This document shows, piece after piece, positions 7,663 to 15,771 of a stretch of 23,260 bases of DNA. Made by a program: the position numbers and the translations under genes. The stretch spans positions 1 to 23,260 of the forward strand of contig DCII01000011.1 of the NCBI GenBank assembly GCA_002315935.1, given 5' to 3'. This DNA comes from Ruminococcaceae bacterium UBA1730 (GTDB lineage Bacteria; Bacillota; Clostridia; Oscillospirales; Acutalibacteraceae). The first letter of the stretch is position 1. Every line of letters begins with the position of its first letter. A model generated the notes under the pieces. It did not search any database and was not told the origin of the DNA. It saw only the letters and a program-made list of their open reading frames with translations.

Positions 7663-9093
7663 ATGAGTTTAGTATCAGCAAACAAAACAGAAACAAATAC
7701 CTATGCAGTTGAGCTTTCAATCTCTGCCGAGGACTTCAAGGCCGCTGTTCAGCAGGCATATATGAAGCAGAGAAAGTCAATTGTGCTTCCCGGCTTCCGC
7801 AAGGGCAAGGCTCCCCGTCAGATGATTGAAAAGATGTACGGAAAAGAAGTATTCTATGAGGATGCTCTTGAAATCGTTTTCCCTGCAAATGTTGAAGCTG
7901 CATATGCAGAAGCAGGTATCACTCCCGTTGACCAGCCCAAGGATATTGATGTTAAAACAATGAGCGTTGAGGAAGGCGTTGTTCTTACTTTCAATGTAAC
8001 AGTTAAACCCGAAATCACTGTTAAGGCTTATAAGGGTCTTACCGCTGAAAAGGAAGATGCAAAGGTTACAAAGGCAGATGTTGACCACGAAATCGAGCAT
8101 ATGCTTGAAAGAGGTTCAAGACTTGTTGATGTTGACGACAGAGCTGTTAAGGACGGCGATATTACCGTTATTGACTTTGAAGGCTTTGTTGACGGCGTTG
8201 CATTTGACGGCGGAAAAGCTGAAAAATATAACCTTACTATCGGTTCAGGCAGCTTCATTCCCGGCTTTGAGGAGCAGATTATCGGTCACAATATCGGCGA
8301 TGAATTCGATGTAAATGTTACCTTCCCCGCAGAGTATGCTCCCGAGCTCGCTTCAAAGGATGCAACATTCAAGATTAAGCTTCATGAAATCAAGGTCAAG
8401 GAGCTTCCCGAGCTTGACGATGAATTCGCTAAGGACCTCGGCGAATACGAAACAGTTGAAGAGCTTAAGAAGGGCATTGAAGAAGACCTTCTCAAGAATA
8501 AGCAGGAGACAGTTCAGAAGAATTTCGAAAACGCCGTTGTTGATGCTCTTATAGAAAATGTTGAAGGTGAAATTCCCGACTGTATGTATGACACAAAGGC
8601 TGAAGAGCTTATCAACAGCTATTCAACAAGACTTTCACAGCAGGGAATTGACCTTGATACATACCTTATGTATATGGGTGCAGATAAGTCGGTTTTCGAA
8701 GCTCAGATGAGAGAACAGGCTGTTGCAGAGGTTAAGCTTGACCTCGCTGTTGAAAAGATTATTGCCGCCGAAGAAATCAAGGCTTCAGACGAAGCAATTG
8801 ATGAAGAATACGCAAAGATGGCTGAGCAGTATTCAATGGATGTTGAAAAGATTAAGCAGATTGTTCCTGCAACAATGATTTCGGCAGACATCGCAAGAAG
8901 AGATGCAATCAAGCTCGTAATTGATTCTGCAAAGGCAAAAAAGCCTGCCGCAAAGAAGGCTGCAAAGGCAAAGAAGGAAGATGCTGAAGGCGAAGAAGCT
9001 CCTGCAGAGGAGAAGAAGCCTGCTGCAAAGAAGCCGGCCGCAAAGAAAACAACAACCAAGAAAACAGCAGAAAAGAAAGCTGACGCTGAATAA
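7663..9093 (+). CDS. tig: Trigger factor with Lys/Ala-rich tail
   Basis: Ribosome-associated chaperone and peptidyl-prolyl isomerase, 476 aa. The ribosome-binding signature GFRKGKAPR lies at 44-52, an FKBP-like domain spans roughly residues 155-245 (VIDFEGFVDG..., GSFIPGFEEQIIG), and the helical chaperone domain follows. I chose the ATG at 7663 because GGAGG precedes it by 7 nt; an earlier ATG at 7639 has no such site. The last 50 or so residues (KKPAAKKAAKAKKEDAEG and similar) are low-complexity, alternating basic and acidic, and look like a histone H1-type tail not needed for the core fold. It is followed by clpP and clpX, a conserved quality-control order. Confidence 0.96.
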   Translation: MSLVSANKTETNTYAVELSISAEDFKAAVQQAYMKQRKSIVLPGFRKGKAPRQMIEKMYGKEVFYEDALEIVFPANVEAAYAEAGITPVDQPKDIDVKTMSVEEGVVLTFNVTVKPEITVKAYKGLTAEKEDAKVTKADVDHEIEHMLERGSRLVDVDDRAVKDGDITVIDFEGFVDGVAFDGGKAEKYNLTIGSGSFIPGFEEQIIGHNIGDEFDVNVTFPAEYAPELASKDATFKIKLHEIKVKELPELDDEFAKDLGEYETVEELKKGIEEDLLKNKQETVQKNFENAVVDALIENVEGEIPDCMYDTKAEELINSYSTRLSQQGIDLDTYLMYMGADKSVFEAQMREQAVAEVKLDLAVEKIIAAEEIKASDEAIDEEYAKMAEQYSMDVEKIKQIVPATMISADIARRDAIKLVIDSAKAKKPAAKKAAKAKKEDAEGEEAPAEEKKPAAKKPAAKKTTTKKTAEKKADAE

Positions 9094-9128
9094 TTTTCGG
9101 CAATTCAAACTATAATCATTTTGTGAGG

Positions 9129-9152
9129 ATAAACCGGCATCTGCCGGTTTAT
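9129..9152 (+). terminator. Hairpin between tig and clpP
   Basis: AAACCGGCA (9131-9139) and TGCCGGTTT (9142-9150) pair perfectly with a 2-nt gap, extended by two A-T pairs. Only a weak T-rich tail follows, so it may be a partial terminator or an mRNA processing element. Confidence 0.5.
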
Positions 9153-9181
9153 TCAACAATATGGCAGAAAGGATGATTTTT

Positions 9182-9763
9182 ATGGCATTGGTACCTTATG
9201 TTGTTGAACAGACAAACAGAGGAGAACGCTCATACGATATTTTTTCCCGTCTTCTCAATGACAGAATAATTATGCTCTCAGATGAAGTTAATGATGCAAC
9301 TGCAAGCCTTGTTGTTGCTCAGCTTCTCTATCTTGAGGGTCAGGACCCGGAAAAGGACATCAGTCTTTATATCAACAGCCCCGGCGGTTCGGTTACCGCA
9401 GGTATGGCAATTTATGACACGATTCAGTATATTAAGTGCGATGTTTCAACAATCTGTATGGGTATGGCGGCTTCGATGGGTGCGTTTCTTCTCTCATCGG
9501 GCACAAAGGGCAAGAGATATGCTCTTCCTAACAGCGAAATAATGATTCATCAGCCTCTGGGTGGTGCAAAGGGTCAGGCAACCGAAATAAAGATTGTTGC
9601 GGACCACATCATCAAGACCAGAGAAAAGCTCAACAGAATTCTTGCGGAAAACACAGGCAAGTCAATTGAAGAAATCGCAAGAGACACAGAGAGAGACAAT
9701 TATCTCACAGCTCAGCAGGCTATGGAATACGGCCTTGTTGATAAGGTTATTGACAAAAGATAA
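9182..9763 (+). CDS. clpP: ATP-dependent Clp protease proteolytic subunit
   Basis: This serine peptidase (193 aa) forms the tetradecameric chamber of the ClpXP protease. Catalytic residues fall at canonical positions: S98 in GMAASMGAF, H123 in MIHQPLGG and D172 in TERDN. INSPGGSVTAGMAIYD is the oxyanion region. The ATG at 9182 follows GAAAGGA by 8 nt and gives the usual MALVPYVVEQT start; an upstream in-frame ATG at 9161 is less likely. clpX begins 16 bp downstream, so the two subunits of one machine are co-expressed. Confidence 0.97.
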   Translation: MALVPYVVEQTNRGERSYDIFSRLLNDRIIMLSDEVNDATASLVVAQLLYLEGQDPEKDISLYINSPGGSVTAGMAIYDTIQYIKCDVSTICMGMAASMGAFLLSSGTKGKRYALPNSEIMIHQPLGGAKGQATEIKIVADHIIKTREKLNRILAENTGKSIEEIARDTERDNYLTAQQAMEYGLVDKVIDKR

Positions 9764-9779
9764 ATAGGAGGCACGAATA

Positions 9780-11060
9780 ATGCCGAAAGATGACGAAAGA
9801 AAGGTTTCCTGCTCGTTCTGCCATAAAACGCAAAATCAGGTCAGCAGAATGATAGCAGGGGACGGAGTATATATCTGTAACGAGTGCATTGAGCTTTGTC
9901 AGTCCATTATGGATGACGAGCCGAAATACAGTCAGCCGAGCAGACATGACAGGGATTCTCTCCCGAAGCCTCATGAAATCAAGGAAAAGCTTGATGAATA
10001 TGTTATCGGTCAGCAAAGTGCAAAGGTTGCTTTAAGCGTTGCAGTGTATAACCACTATAAAAGAATAGACAGCAAGGGCAGGTCTGATGTTGAAATTCAG
10101 AAGAGCAATATTCTGATGCTCGGTCCGACCGGTGTCGGCAAAACTATGCTTGCCCAGACTCTTGCAAGGATACTTGATGTTCCGTTTGCCATTGCCGATG
10201 CAACAACTCTGACGGAGGCCGGCTATGTAGGCGAGGATGTTGAAAACATTCTTCTCCGCATCATTCAGGCTGCCGATTTCGATATCGAGAGAGCCGAAAG
10301 AGGAATTATCTATGTCGACGAGATTGATAAGATTGCCCGTAAGAGCGAAAATCCTTCCATAACAAGGGATGTAAGCGGCGAAGGCGTTCAGCAGGCTCTC
10401 CTTAAGATTATCGAAGGTACTGTTGCGAATGTTCCTCCGCAGGGAGGTAGAAAACATCCTCAGCAGGAGTTCATTCAGATTGACACATCAAACATTCTCT
10501 TTATTTGCGGCGGTGCGTTTGACGGAATTGAAAAGATAATCGAAAAGCGTATGTCGGGTTCAGCTCTCGGCTTCGGTGCAGAAATCAAGAGCAAATCCGA
10601 GCTTTCAAGAGAAAATCTTCTCTCCAAGGCTATACATCAGGATTTGGTCAGATTCGGAATCATTCCCGAGCTTGTCGGCAGACTTCCCGTTATCACAACT
10701 CTTGATGAGCTTGATAAGGGAGCACTTGTCAGAATTCTTACCGAGCCGAAGAACTCAATCGTCAAGCAGTATAAAGAGCTTTTCAGATTTGATGATGTTG
10801 AGCTTGAATTTGATGAAGCCGCTCTTGAAGCGGTTGCTGAAAAAACTCTTGAAAAGAAAACCGGTGCAAGAGGTCTGAGAACCATTATGGAAAATGTTCT
10901 TCTTCCGGTTATGTATGATATTCCATCAGACCCGACGGTTGAAAGGGTAACGATTACAGGAGATTCTGTTTCAGACGGTGCAGAGCCGATAATAGAAAGA
11001 GATCCCGAAAGAAAAAAAGCTTCGGTTTCTCCTAAAATCAAGTCGAAAAATGTTGTGTAA
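9780..11060 (+). CDS. clpX: Clp protease ATP-binding subunit ClpX
   Basis: This AAA+ unfoldase (426 aa) feeds substrates to ClpP. The N-terminal zinc-binding domain has C11, C14, C33 and C36. The Walker A motif GPTGVGKT is at 115-122 and Walker B ends in D180-E181 (IIYVDEIDKIA). The RKH pore loop lies in GGRKHPQQEF, a ClpP-docking loop reads LGF within GSALGFGAE, and the GARGLR sensor is near the C-terminus. A GGAGG site precedes the ATG. The gene ends 2 bp before a perfect 19-bp inverted repeat. Confidence 0.98.
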   Translation: MPKDDERKVSCSFCHKTQNQVSRMIAGDGVYICNECIELCQSIMDDEPKYSQPSRHDRDSLPKPHEIKEKLDEYVIGQQSAKVALSVAVYNHYKRIDSKGRSDVEIQKSNILMLGPTGVGKTMLAQTLARILDVPFAIADATTLTEAGYVGEDVENILLRIIQAADFDIERAERGIIYVDEIDKIARKSENPSITRDVSGEGVQQALLKIIEGTVANVPPQGGRKHPQQEFIQIDTSNILFICGGAFDGIEKIIEKRMSGSALGFGAEIKSKSELSRENLLSKAIHQDLVRFGIIPELVGRLPVITTLDELDKGALVRILTEPKNSIVKQYKELFRFDDVELEFDEAALEAVAEKTLEKKTGARGLRTIMENVLLPVMYDIPSDPTVERVTITGDSVSDGAEPIIERDPERKKASVSPKIKSKNVV

Positions 11061-11062
11061 AA

Positions 11063-11114
11063 TTAAGGAACCGCTGAATAAATGCGACGATGCACTTATT
11101 CAGCGGTTCCTTAA
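11063..11114 (+). repeat. 52-bp palindrome after clpX, terminator-like and related to the cas12a-upstream element
   Basis: TTAAGGAACCGCTGAATAA (11063-11081) and its exact complement (11096-11114) enclose a 14-nt loop. It can act as a terminator, although the T-run (TTTTT at 11119-11123) is separated by four bases. The reverse complement of its right half matches 27 of 32 bases at the left end of the element at 17413. The remaining 11115-11239 sequence before mraY shows no gene. Confidence 0.75.
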
Positions 11115-11239
11115 ATGCTTTTTCGCTCTCTCGGAGTATAGAGATACACCTTCGGGGCGAAGAAAATGCTTTCTTCATCTGAATGCGACAGCTCCTGAAT
11201 TTTTGATTGGGACTGTTAATTTGCAGACCTTTTTCAGGA

Positions 11240-12205
11240 TTATTTAATTATTGCAAGCGTTATTGCCGAAACAATAGCCTGAATCATTCCAAAACGGAAA
11301 ATGACCTGCGTGTTTGACCAGCCTTTGTTTTTTCTGAAATGGTCATGGAGCGGAGTGCGGATTTTTTTGAGCGGATTAATTTTCAAAAATCTTATTGTAA
11401 CAATTTTAATAATTCCGAGAAGTCCGTCAAGGCAGAGCATGAGGCAGAGAGGAATTACGAGAAGCATATTGCCTGTGCGGAATATTGCAATGCTCATGAA
11501 TACTCCTATTGCTCTTGAGCCTGCATCGCCCATCATCATAGTGCTGGGTTCGGCATTCTTCCAGAGATAGGGGATAAGTGAGAGAACAAGAAGTGCAATG
11601 AGCAAAATTGTTTCGTTTGTCTGTGCAGAGAAATAGATTACAGCGGCGATTGAAAGAAGCGAAACGGTGCTCAGACTTGTGCAGAAGCCGTCAATTCCGT
11701 CAGAGCAGTTAACCGCATTGATGAGTGCCCACACAACAAGGGCGGCGATTATTCCGAAAACTATCTTCGGCAACCGGAAGCTCATTCCGAAGAAGCTCAT
11801 GCCGAGAAGGTTGGGGTTGAAGATAACGAATGTTGCGGCTGTGAGAGCGGAAATAACGAGGTCGATGATTCCCTTGAGATATTCTCCCCAAGGCTTTTCG
11901 GAGCGGTCATCAAGATAGCCCGAAAGCATTTCAAGGAATATCATCAGATAATAAATTGCATATTCTGCGGTGACGGGAATAAACAGCAGAGAGCAGATAA
12001 TGAACGAGCAGACAAATAGAATGCCTGCACCCCTCATTTTGCCTGCGGATTTCATTCCGTTAACGGCGAATTCTCTGCCGTGGTCCTTCGGAAGCTTGTT
12101 TTTGAATGCCGCAATGAAAATTGCCGAGAGCAAAGGTGCTGAAATCAGCATCGCAAAATAATAAATTTTTGAAGAAGCGAACGAATTGAGAAAATTGAAT
12201 AGCAT
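11240..12205 (-). CDS. mraY: MraY-like phospho-N-acetylmuramoyl-pentapeptide transferase
   Basis: A polytopic membrane enzyme (321 aa, many hydrophobic helices) of the polyprenyl-phosphate sugar-1-phosphate transferase superfamily. MraY makes lipid I for peptidoglycan. MraY-type features are PKDHGREF near residue 40, KMRGAG at 56-61, LDD at 98-100, NCSDGIDG at 166-173, MGDAGS at 225-230, and PLHDHFRKNKGWS at 285-297. The last box is normally PxHHHFExxGW; its middle histidine is Asp here. The C-terminal GWS box favours MraY over TagO/WecA. It stands alone outside a dcw cluster, so it may be a paralogue with another acceptor sugar. GGAGG precedes the ATG. Confidence 0.75.
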   Translation of the reverse strand: MLFNFLNSFASSKIYYFAMLISAPLLSAIFIAAFKNKLPKDHGREFAVNGMKSAGKMRGAGILFVCSFIICSLLFIPVTAEYAIYYLMIFLEMLSGYLDDRSEKPWGEYLKGIIDLVISALTAATFVIFNPNLLGMSFFGMSFRLPKIVFGIIAALVVWALINAVNCSDGIDGFCTSLSTVSLLSIAAVIYFSAQTNETILLIALLVLSLIPYLWKNAEPSTMMMGDAGSRAIGVFMSIAIFRTGNMLLVIPLCLMLCLDGLLGIIKIVTIRFLKINPLKKIRTPLHDHFRKNKGWSNTQVIFRFGMIQAIVSAITLAIIK

Positions 12206-12292
12206 GGTTTATCCCTCCTGATATTAGAAGAATACCACAATTCATTCGATATTTCAACAGTAAAATGTCAAAAGAACTGTGGACAAACATGA

Positions 12293-12298
12293 TATAAT
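12293..12298 (+). promoter_or_regulatory. Extended -10 promoter of the PfkB kinase gene
   Basis: TATAAT preceded by TGA gives an extended -10 element (ATGATATAAT) 28 bp before the start codon. No convincing -35 hexamer is visible. The gap is shared with the divergent mraY-like gene. Confidence 0.5.
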
Positions 12299-12326
12299 GT
12301 ATTATATTATTATCGAGGTGGATTTA

Positions 12327-13190
12327 ATGAGGATTATTTCAATCGGAGAAATTATTTTTGACATTTACGGCGATTCTGCCGTTATCGGAGGTGCACCGCT
12401 TAATTTCTGTGCCCATTGTTCATTGCTCGGAGCTGAAAGTGCATTGATTTCGGCAACGGGAAATGACGATTATTCCGAAAAAGCAATTGAAAAGCTGAAA
12501 AAATTCGGAGTTGATACTTCGTTTGTGAAGAAATCTCCGCTTTCAACGGGAAAGTGTATTGTCACAATGGACGAAAATGCCGTGCCGAGCTATAATGTTA
12601 TCCGACCTGCGGCATATGACGATATTCAGCTTGACGGAAATGATGTTGCGGAAATAAAAAAATACTCCGCCGATGTGTTTGCCTTCGGAACGCTTATTCA
12701 GCGGGAAAAGGCTTCGAAAAATGCACTGAAAAAAATTCTTTCTAAGATTAGCTTCAAGGAAATTTTCTGTGATGTTAATCTTCGTAAGGATTGCTATAAT
12801 GAGAATTCGTGCCGCCTGTGCCTTGAAAACGCAACGATTCTTAAGCTCAGCGATGAGGAAGAGCCTTTGTTAGCCTCATTCGGGTTCTATGAAAAGAAAT
12901 CAGATAATGAAGAAACGGTCAGAGCGATTGCGAAAAAATATGAAAATATAAGATTGATTCTGTTTACCATGGGCGAAAAAGGGTCAATGGTTTATGAAAA
13001 GGAAAATGATAAATTCTATTATTTTGATGCGGTCAAGGTCAAAAAAGTTTCAACAGTCGGAGCAGGGGACAGCTATTCAGCCGCATTCCTTTGCGAGTAT
13101 CTCAGAAGCGGAGATATTGAAAAATCGGGTATCTCAGGAGCAAGCCTGAGTGCAAGGGTTGTTGCATCCAAGGAAGCCGTACCAATGTAA
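12327..13190 (+). CDS. PfkB-family sugar kinase (fructokinase-like)
   Basis: A cytosolic kinase of 287 aa that phosphorylates a sugar using ATP. The N-terminal IGEIIFDIYG...GGAPLNFCAHCSLLG resembles bacterial fructokinases, and the C-terminal STVGAGDSYSAAFL holds the anion hole and catalytic base D248. The middle FCDVNLRKDCY is also family-typical. The start at 12327 is supported by GAGGTGG upstream; an in-frame ATG at 12279 lies before the promoter and is rejected. It is a single gene closed by a terminator, with no transporter beside it, so the exact sugar is uncertain; fructose is the best guess. Confidence 0.85.
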   Translation: MRIISIGEIIFDIYGDSAVIGGAPLNFCAHCSLLGAESALISATGNDDYSEKAIEKLKKFGVDTSFVKKSPLSTGKCIVTMDENAVPSYNVIRPAAYDDIQLDGNDVAEIKKYSADVFAFGTLIQREKASKNALKKILSKISFKEIFCDVNLRKDCYNENSCRLCLENATILKLSDEEEPLLASFGFYEKKSDNEETVRAIAKKYENIRLILFTMGEKGSMVYEKENDKFYYFDAVKVKKVSTVGAGDSYSAAFLCEYLRSGDIEKSGISGASLSARVVASKEAVPM

Positions 13191-13196
13191 AGAATC

Positions 13197-13226
13197 AGCA
13201 TGGACAGAAATGCCCATGCTTTTTTG
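13197..13226 (+). terminator. Terminator after the PfkB kinase
   Basis: AGCATGG (13197-13203) pairs with CCATGCT (13214-13220), followed by TTTTT. It is a compact intrinsic terminator 7 nt after the stop codon. Confidence 0.82.
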
Positions 13227-13267
13227 CACACAAAATACAGTAGAAAAAAATATTTTTCAAAAAGATA

Positions 13268-13296
13268 TTGACTACATATTGTGAAAGATATATAAT
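13268..13296 (+). promoter_or_regulatory. Strong promoter of the small acidic protein gene
   Basis: TTGACT (13268-13273) and TATAAT (13291-13296) with exactly 17 bp between them form a near-consensus sigma-A promoter. An inverted repeat TTGTGT-A-ACACAA (13304-13316) covers the predicted transcription start and could be an operator. Confidence 0.8.
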
Positions 13297-13327
13297 TGTG
13301 ACATTGTGTAACACAAGAGGTGACGAA

Positions 13328-13525
13328 ATGTATCACATTGTGAAAGAAATTTTGAATACTGAGGATGGAGAAACCGAAGAAATCGGAATTGCAGATGATA
13401 ACGGATTGATGATAGCCTTTACGGAAGACCCCGAAGAAGCCGAAAAATTCGTTCGCCTATGCAATGAAAATGAGGTTGAAGAAAACCATGTTGCAGACCT
13501 TATTGAGGATTACTTTTACTCTTAA
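13328..13525 (+). CDS. Small acidic protein, possibly DUF6514 family
   Basis: A 65-aa acidic protein starting MYHIVKEILNTEDGE, with AGAGGTG before its ATG and a near-consensus promoter. The C-terminal half (EKFVRLCNENEVEENHVADLIEDYF) resembles the pattern LVxLCNxxxLxxxHLxDVVEDFL that I associate with DUF6514; this is recalled, not searched. No function is known. Its last 26 bp overlap, tail to tail, the end of the metal ATPase gene on the other strand. Confidence 0.65.
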   Translation: MYHIVKEILNTEDGETEEIGIADDNGLMIAFTEDPEEAEKFVRLCNENEVEENHVADLIEDYFYS

Positions 13526-15341
13526 GGAGTCTTGCTGAATTGATAACGCAGACTATCATCGTACCGACATCTGCAAGCACAGCCGACCACATCGGAGCAA
13601 CGCCGACAATGCCGAGAATAATAACGGCAAGCTTTATGAGAATAACAAAAATAATGTTGATTCTCAACACTCCTATTGCTTTTCGACTTTGAATAATTGC
13701 ATCGGATAATTTGGAAATTTCGGAACCTGTCAGAATAATATCTGCACTTTCGGCGGCGGCTCTTGTGCCGAGCCCCATCGCAATTCCCACATCCGCCAAG
13801 CGTAGAACAGGTGCATCGTTTATTCCGTCTCCGACATAAATCAGACCGCTTGAATTCTCCTTAATTTTTTTGATTTCCTCAAGTTTTCCTTCGGGAAGAA
13901 GCTCGCTTTTGTATTCCTTGATTCCGCAGAGATTACATATTTTTTCAACCTGTTCCGTTCTGTCACCCGAAAGAACGGATATTCTTTTGAAGCCGAGTTT
14001 TTTCAGCGATTCAACAGTCGATTTGCTGTTACTGCGGATTTCGCTTGTTATCTCGATTGAACCGATTGCTTTTCCGTCGAGTGCGACATAAACAGGAAAA
14101 TCGGGAAATTCCGAAACATCAACATTTTCATCTCGCATAAGTCTTTTTCCGCCGCAGAGAAGTCTTCCTCCGGGAATAACTGCCGAGGTTCCTCCTGCCG
14201 GAATTTCGGAAATTTCGGATGCTTCCGTTATTTTTGCTTTATCAACGGCAGAAACAATTGCCTTTGCAATCGGGTGGGTCGAATTCTTTTCGCATATTGC
14301 GGCTAACAATAAAATTTCTTCCTCTGAATAGCCTTCTGCACATACCGTTTCGCCCACGCAGAGCCTGTCACTTGTCAGCGTTCCTGTTTTGTCGAAAACT
14401 GCGGTGTCAGCTTTCGCAAGAGTCTCAATGTAACGGCTTCCCTTGATGATGATTCCGTTTCGTGCACAGGCTCCCATTGAAGTGAAGAATGCAAGAGGCG
14501 AGGAGAGAACGAGTGCACAAGGGCAGGATGCAACGAGAAGCACAAGAGCCTTGTAAATCCAGTCTTTCCAATTGCCTGAAATAATTGAAGGAATAACAGC
14601 AATAAGAATTGCAGAAACAACAATTGCAGGGGTGTAATATTTTGCGAAAGAGGCAATAAGATTCTGCGACCTTCCTTTGTTCTCAGCCGCTTTGTCAACC
14701 ATTTCCGCAATGCGTTGAGCGGCTGAATTTTTCTTTTCAGCGGTTGCTTCAAAATAGATTGTGTTGTTTCCGTTAACGCATCCGCTCATGATTTCAGAGC
14801 CGATTCCGATATCTCTCGGAAGACTTTCGCCAGTCAGTGCAGAGGTGTCAATTTCGCTGTTTCCGCTGTAAATAATTCCGTCAGCAGGGATAATTTCATG
14901 CGGCATAACGGCTATTTTCATTCCTGAAGTTATTTCGTCTGCATCAATTTCAGCAGTTGAGCCGTCATCGTTAACACGGTTTGCTTTCGTGCTGATAATT
15001 CCGAAGAGTGCTTCAATTGATTTTCTGCTTCTGTCGCTCGCAAAATCCTCAAGAAGTTCGCCGATGCAGAAAAGAATCGTCACCGCCGCCGCTTCGAAGT
15101 ATTCTCCGATGATAATTGCCGCCGTTGCCGCTATTATCAATAGTGCCGATTCGTCAATTTCTTTTTCCTTCAATTCTTCAAAGGCATCAACGATAATCGG
15201 AAGTGCACAGATAATGGTTGCAATAATCAACAGAATATTCTTCACGGAAGGAAATATAAATGCACCTGCAACAAGAATTATTCCTGCCGAAACGGTAATT
15301 ATCGGGAATATTTTGTTTTCTTCGTGATGTTCATGAGTCAT
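13500..15341 (-). CDS. cadA: Zn/Cd-type heavy-metal P1B ATPase
   Basis: This 613-aa membrane pump exports divalent soft metals using ATP. It carries CPC at 273-275 in the transport helix, TGES at 170-173, DKTGT with phosphorylated D317, the HP motif at 356-357 and GDGINDAP at 504-511. K570 and the final-helix DVGTMIVCVINSARLL (D591) mark the ZntA/CadA class (P1B-2: Zn, Cd, Pb), not the copper class. There is no N-terminal HMA domain; a short His-rich start (MTHEHHEE) takes its place. It lies 12 bp downstream of the ArsR-type regulator gene and is co-transcribed with it. Confidence 0.92.
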   Translation of the reverse strand: MTHEHHEENKIFPIITVSAGIILVAGAFIFPSVKNILLIIATIICALPIIVDAFEELKEKEIDESALLIIAATAAIIIGEYFEAAAVTILFCIGELLEDFASDRSRKSIEALFGIISTKANRVNDDGSTAEIDADEITSGMKIAVMPHEIIPADGIIYSGNSEIDTSALTGESLPRDIGIGSEIMSGCVNGNNTIYFEATAEKKNSAAQRIAEMVDKAAENKGRSQNLIASFAKYYTPAIVVSAILIAVIPSIISGNWKDWIYKALVLLVASCPCALVLSSPLAFFTSMGACARNGIIIKGSRYIETLAKADTAVFDKTGTLTSDRLCVGETVCAEGYSEEEILLLAAICEKNSTHPIAKAIVSAVDKAKITEASEISEIPAGGTSAVIPGGRLLCGGKRLMRDENVDVSEFPDFPVYVALDGKAIGSIEITSEIRSNSKSTVESLKKLGFKRISVLSGDRTEQVEKICNLCGIKEYKSELLPEGKLEEIKKIKENSSGLIYVGDGINDAPVLRLADVGIAMGLGTRAAAESADIILTGSEISKLSDAIIQSRKAIGVLRINIIFVILIKLAVIILGIVGVAPMWSAVLADVGTMIVCVINSARLLKSKSNPQ

Positions 15342-15353
15342 ATAATCATCCTC

Positions 15354-15698
15354 TTATCTGTGTAAAATGTGTTCAAGACCCGCTTCGAGAATTTCTCTCA
15401 CATGGTCATCGTCGAGAGAATAATAGATGGTTTTGCCCTGCCTTCTCGGGCGAACAAGACCGCTTGTTCGCAGAATACGGAGCTGATGAGAAACCGCACT
15501 CTGACCCATTCCGAGATGTTCCGCAAGGTGAAGAACGCACATTTCGCCTGCTGTCAGAGCCGTAATAATGCGAATTCTTGTGCTGTCGCCGAACACCTTG
15601 AAAAGCTCGGATAAATCATACAGAACCTCAATGTCAGGTTCAGCAGCCTGATTGATTGCATCGCAGATGTGACCTTTTTGTGGTTGAATATTTTCCAT
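15354..15698 (-). CDS. ArsR/SmtB-family zinc-responsive repressor
   Basis: A 114-aa winged-helix dimeric repressor that should release DNA on binding metal. The recognition-helix region is HLAEHLGMGQSAVSHQLRILRTSGLV. The C-terminal helix carries D97, H99, H110 and H113 in the exact D-x-H-(10)-H-x-x-H spacing of the alpha-5 zinc/cobalt site of SmtB and CzrA. The CadC-type ELCVCD box is only partly present (EMCVLH, one Cys). I chose the ATG at 15698 because GAGG stands 7 nt upstream; an ATG at 15704 sits too close to it. It is the first gene of the operon with the metal ATPase. Confidence 0.92.
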   Translation of the reverse strand: MENIQPQKGHICDAINQAAEPDIEVLYDLSELFKVFGDSTRIRIITALTAGEMCVLHLAEHLGMGQSAVSHQLRILRTSGLVRPRRQGKTIYYSLDDDHVREILEAGLEHILHR

Positions 15699-15741
15699 GT
15701 TCATACCTCGCAGTTAATAATGTAAGTCTTCAACAATTCGT

Positions 15742-15763
15742 CATATGAACACCTGTTCATGTG
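15742..15763 (-). promoter_or_regulatory. SmtB/CzrA-type operator
   Basis: ATGAACA and TGTTCAT flank a 2-bp centre, the form of the known ArsR/SmtB inverted-repeat operator; pairing extends outward to 15742 and 15763 with one mismatch. It lies immediately downstream of the -10 box of the operon's promoter, where bound repressor would block initiation. Confidence 0.85.
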
Positions 15764-15771
15764 TTGTTATA

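Noticed and set aside
8703..9059. Minus-strand Ala/Phe/Ser-rich frame opposite the tig tail
   Set aside because: It is the complement of the repetitive Lys/Ala codons and not a plausible protein.
11050..11247. Small plus-strand frame after clpX
   Set aside because: It crosses the clpX end and the 52-bp palindrome and has no ribosome-binding site.
13236..13246. Minus-strand TTTCTACTGTA resembling the start of a Cas12a repeat stem
   Set aside because: The matching GTAGAT half is missing, it is a single occurrence in an A/T-rich gap, and it lies far from the cas genes.
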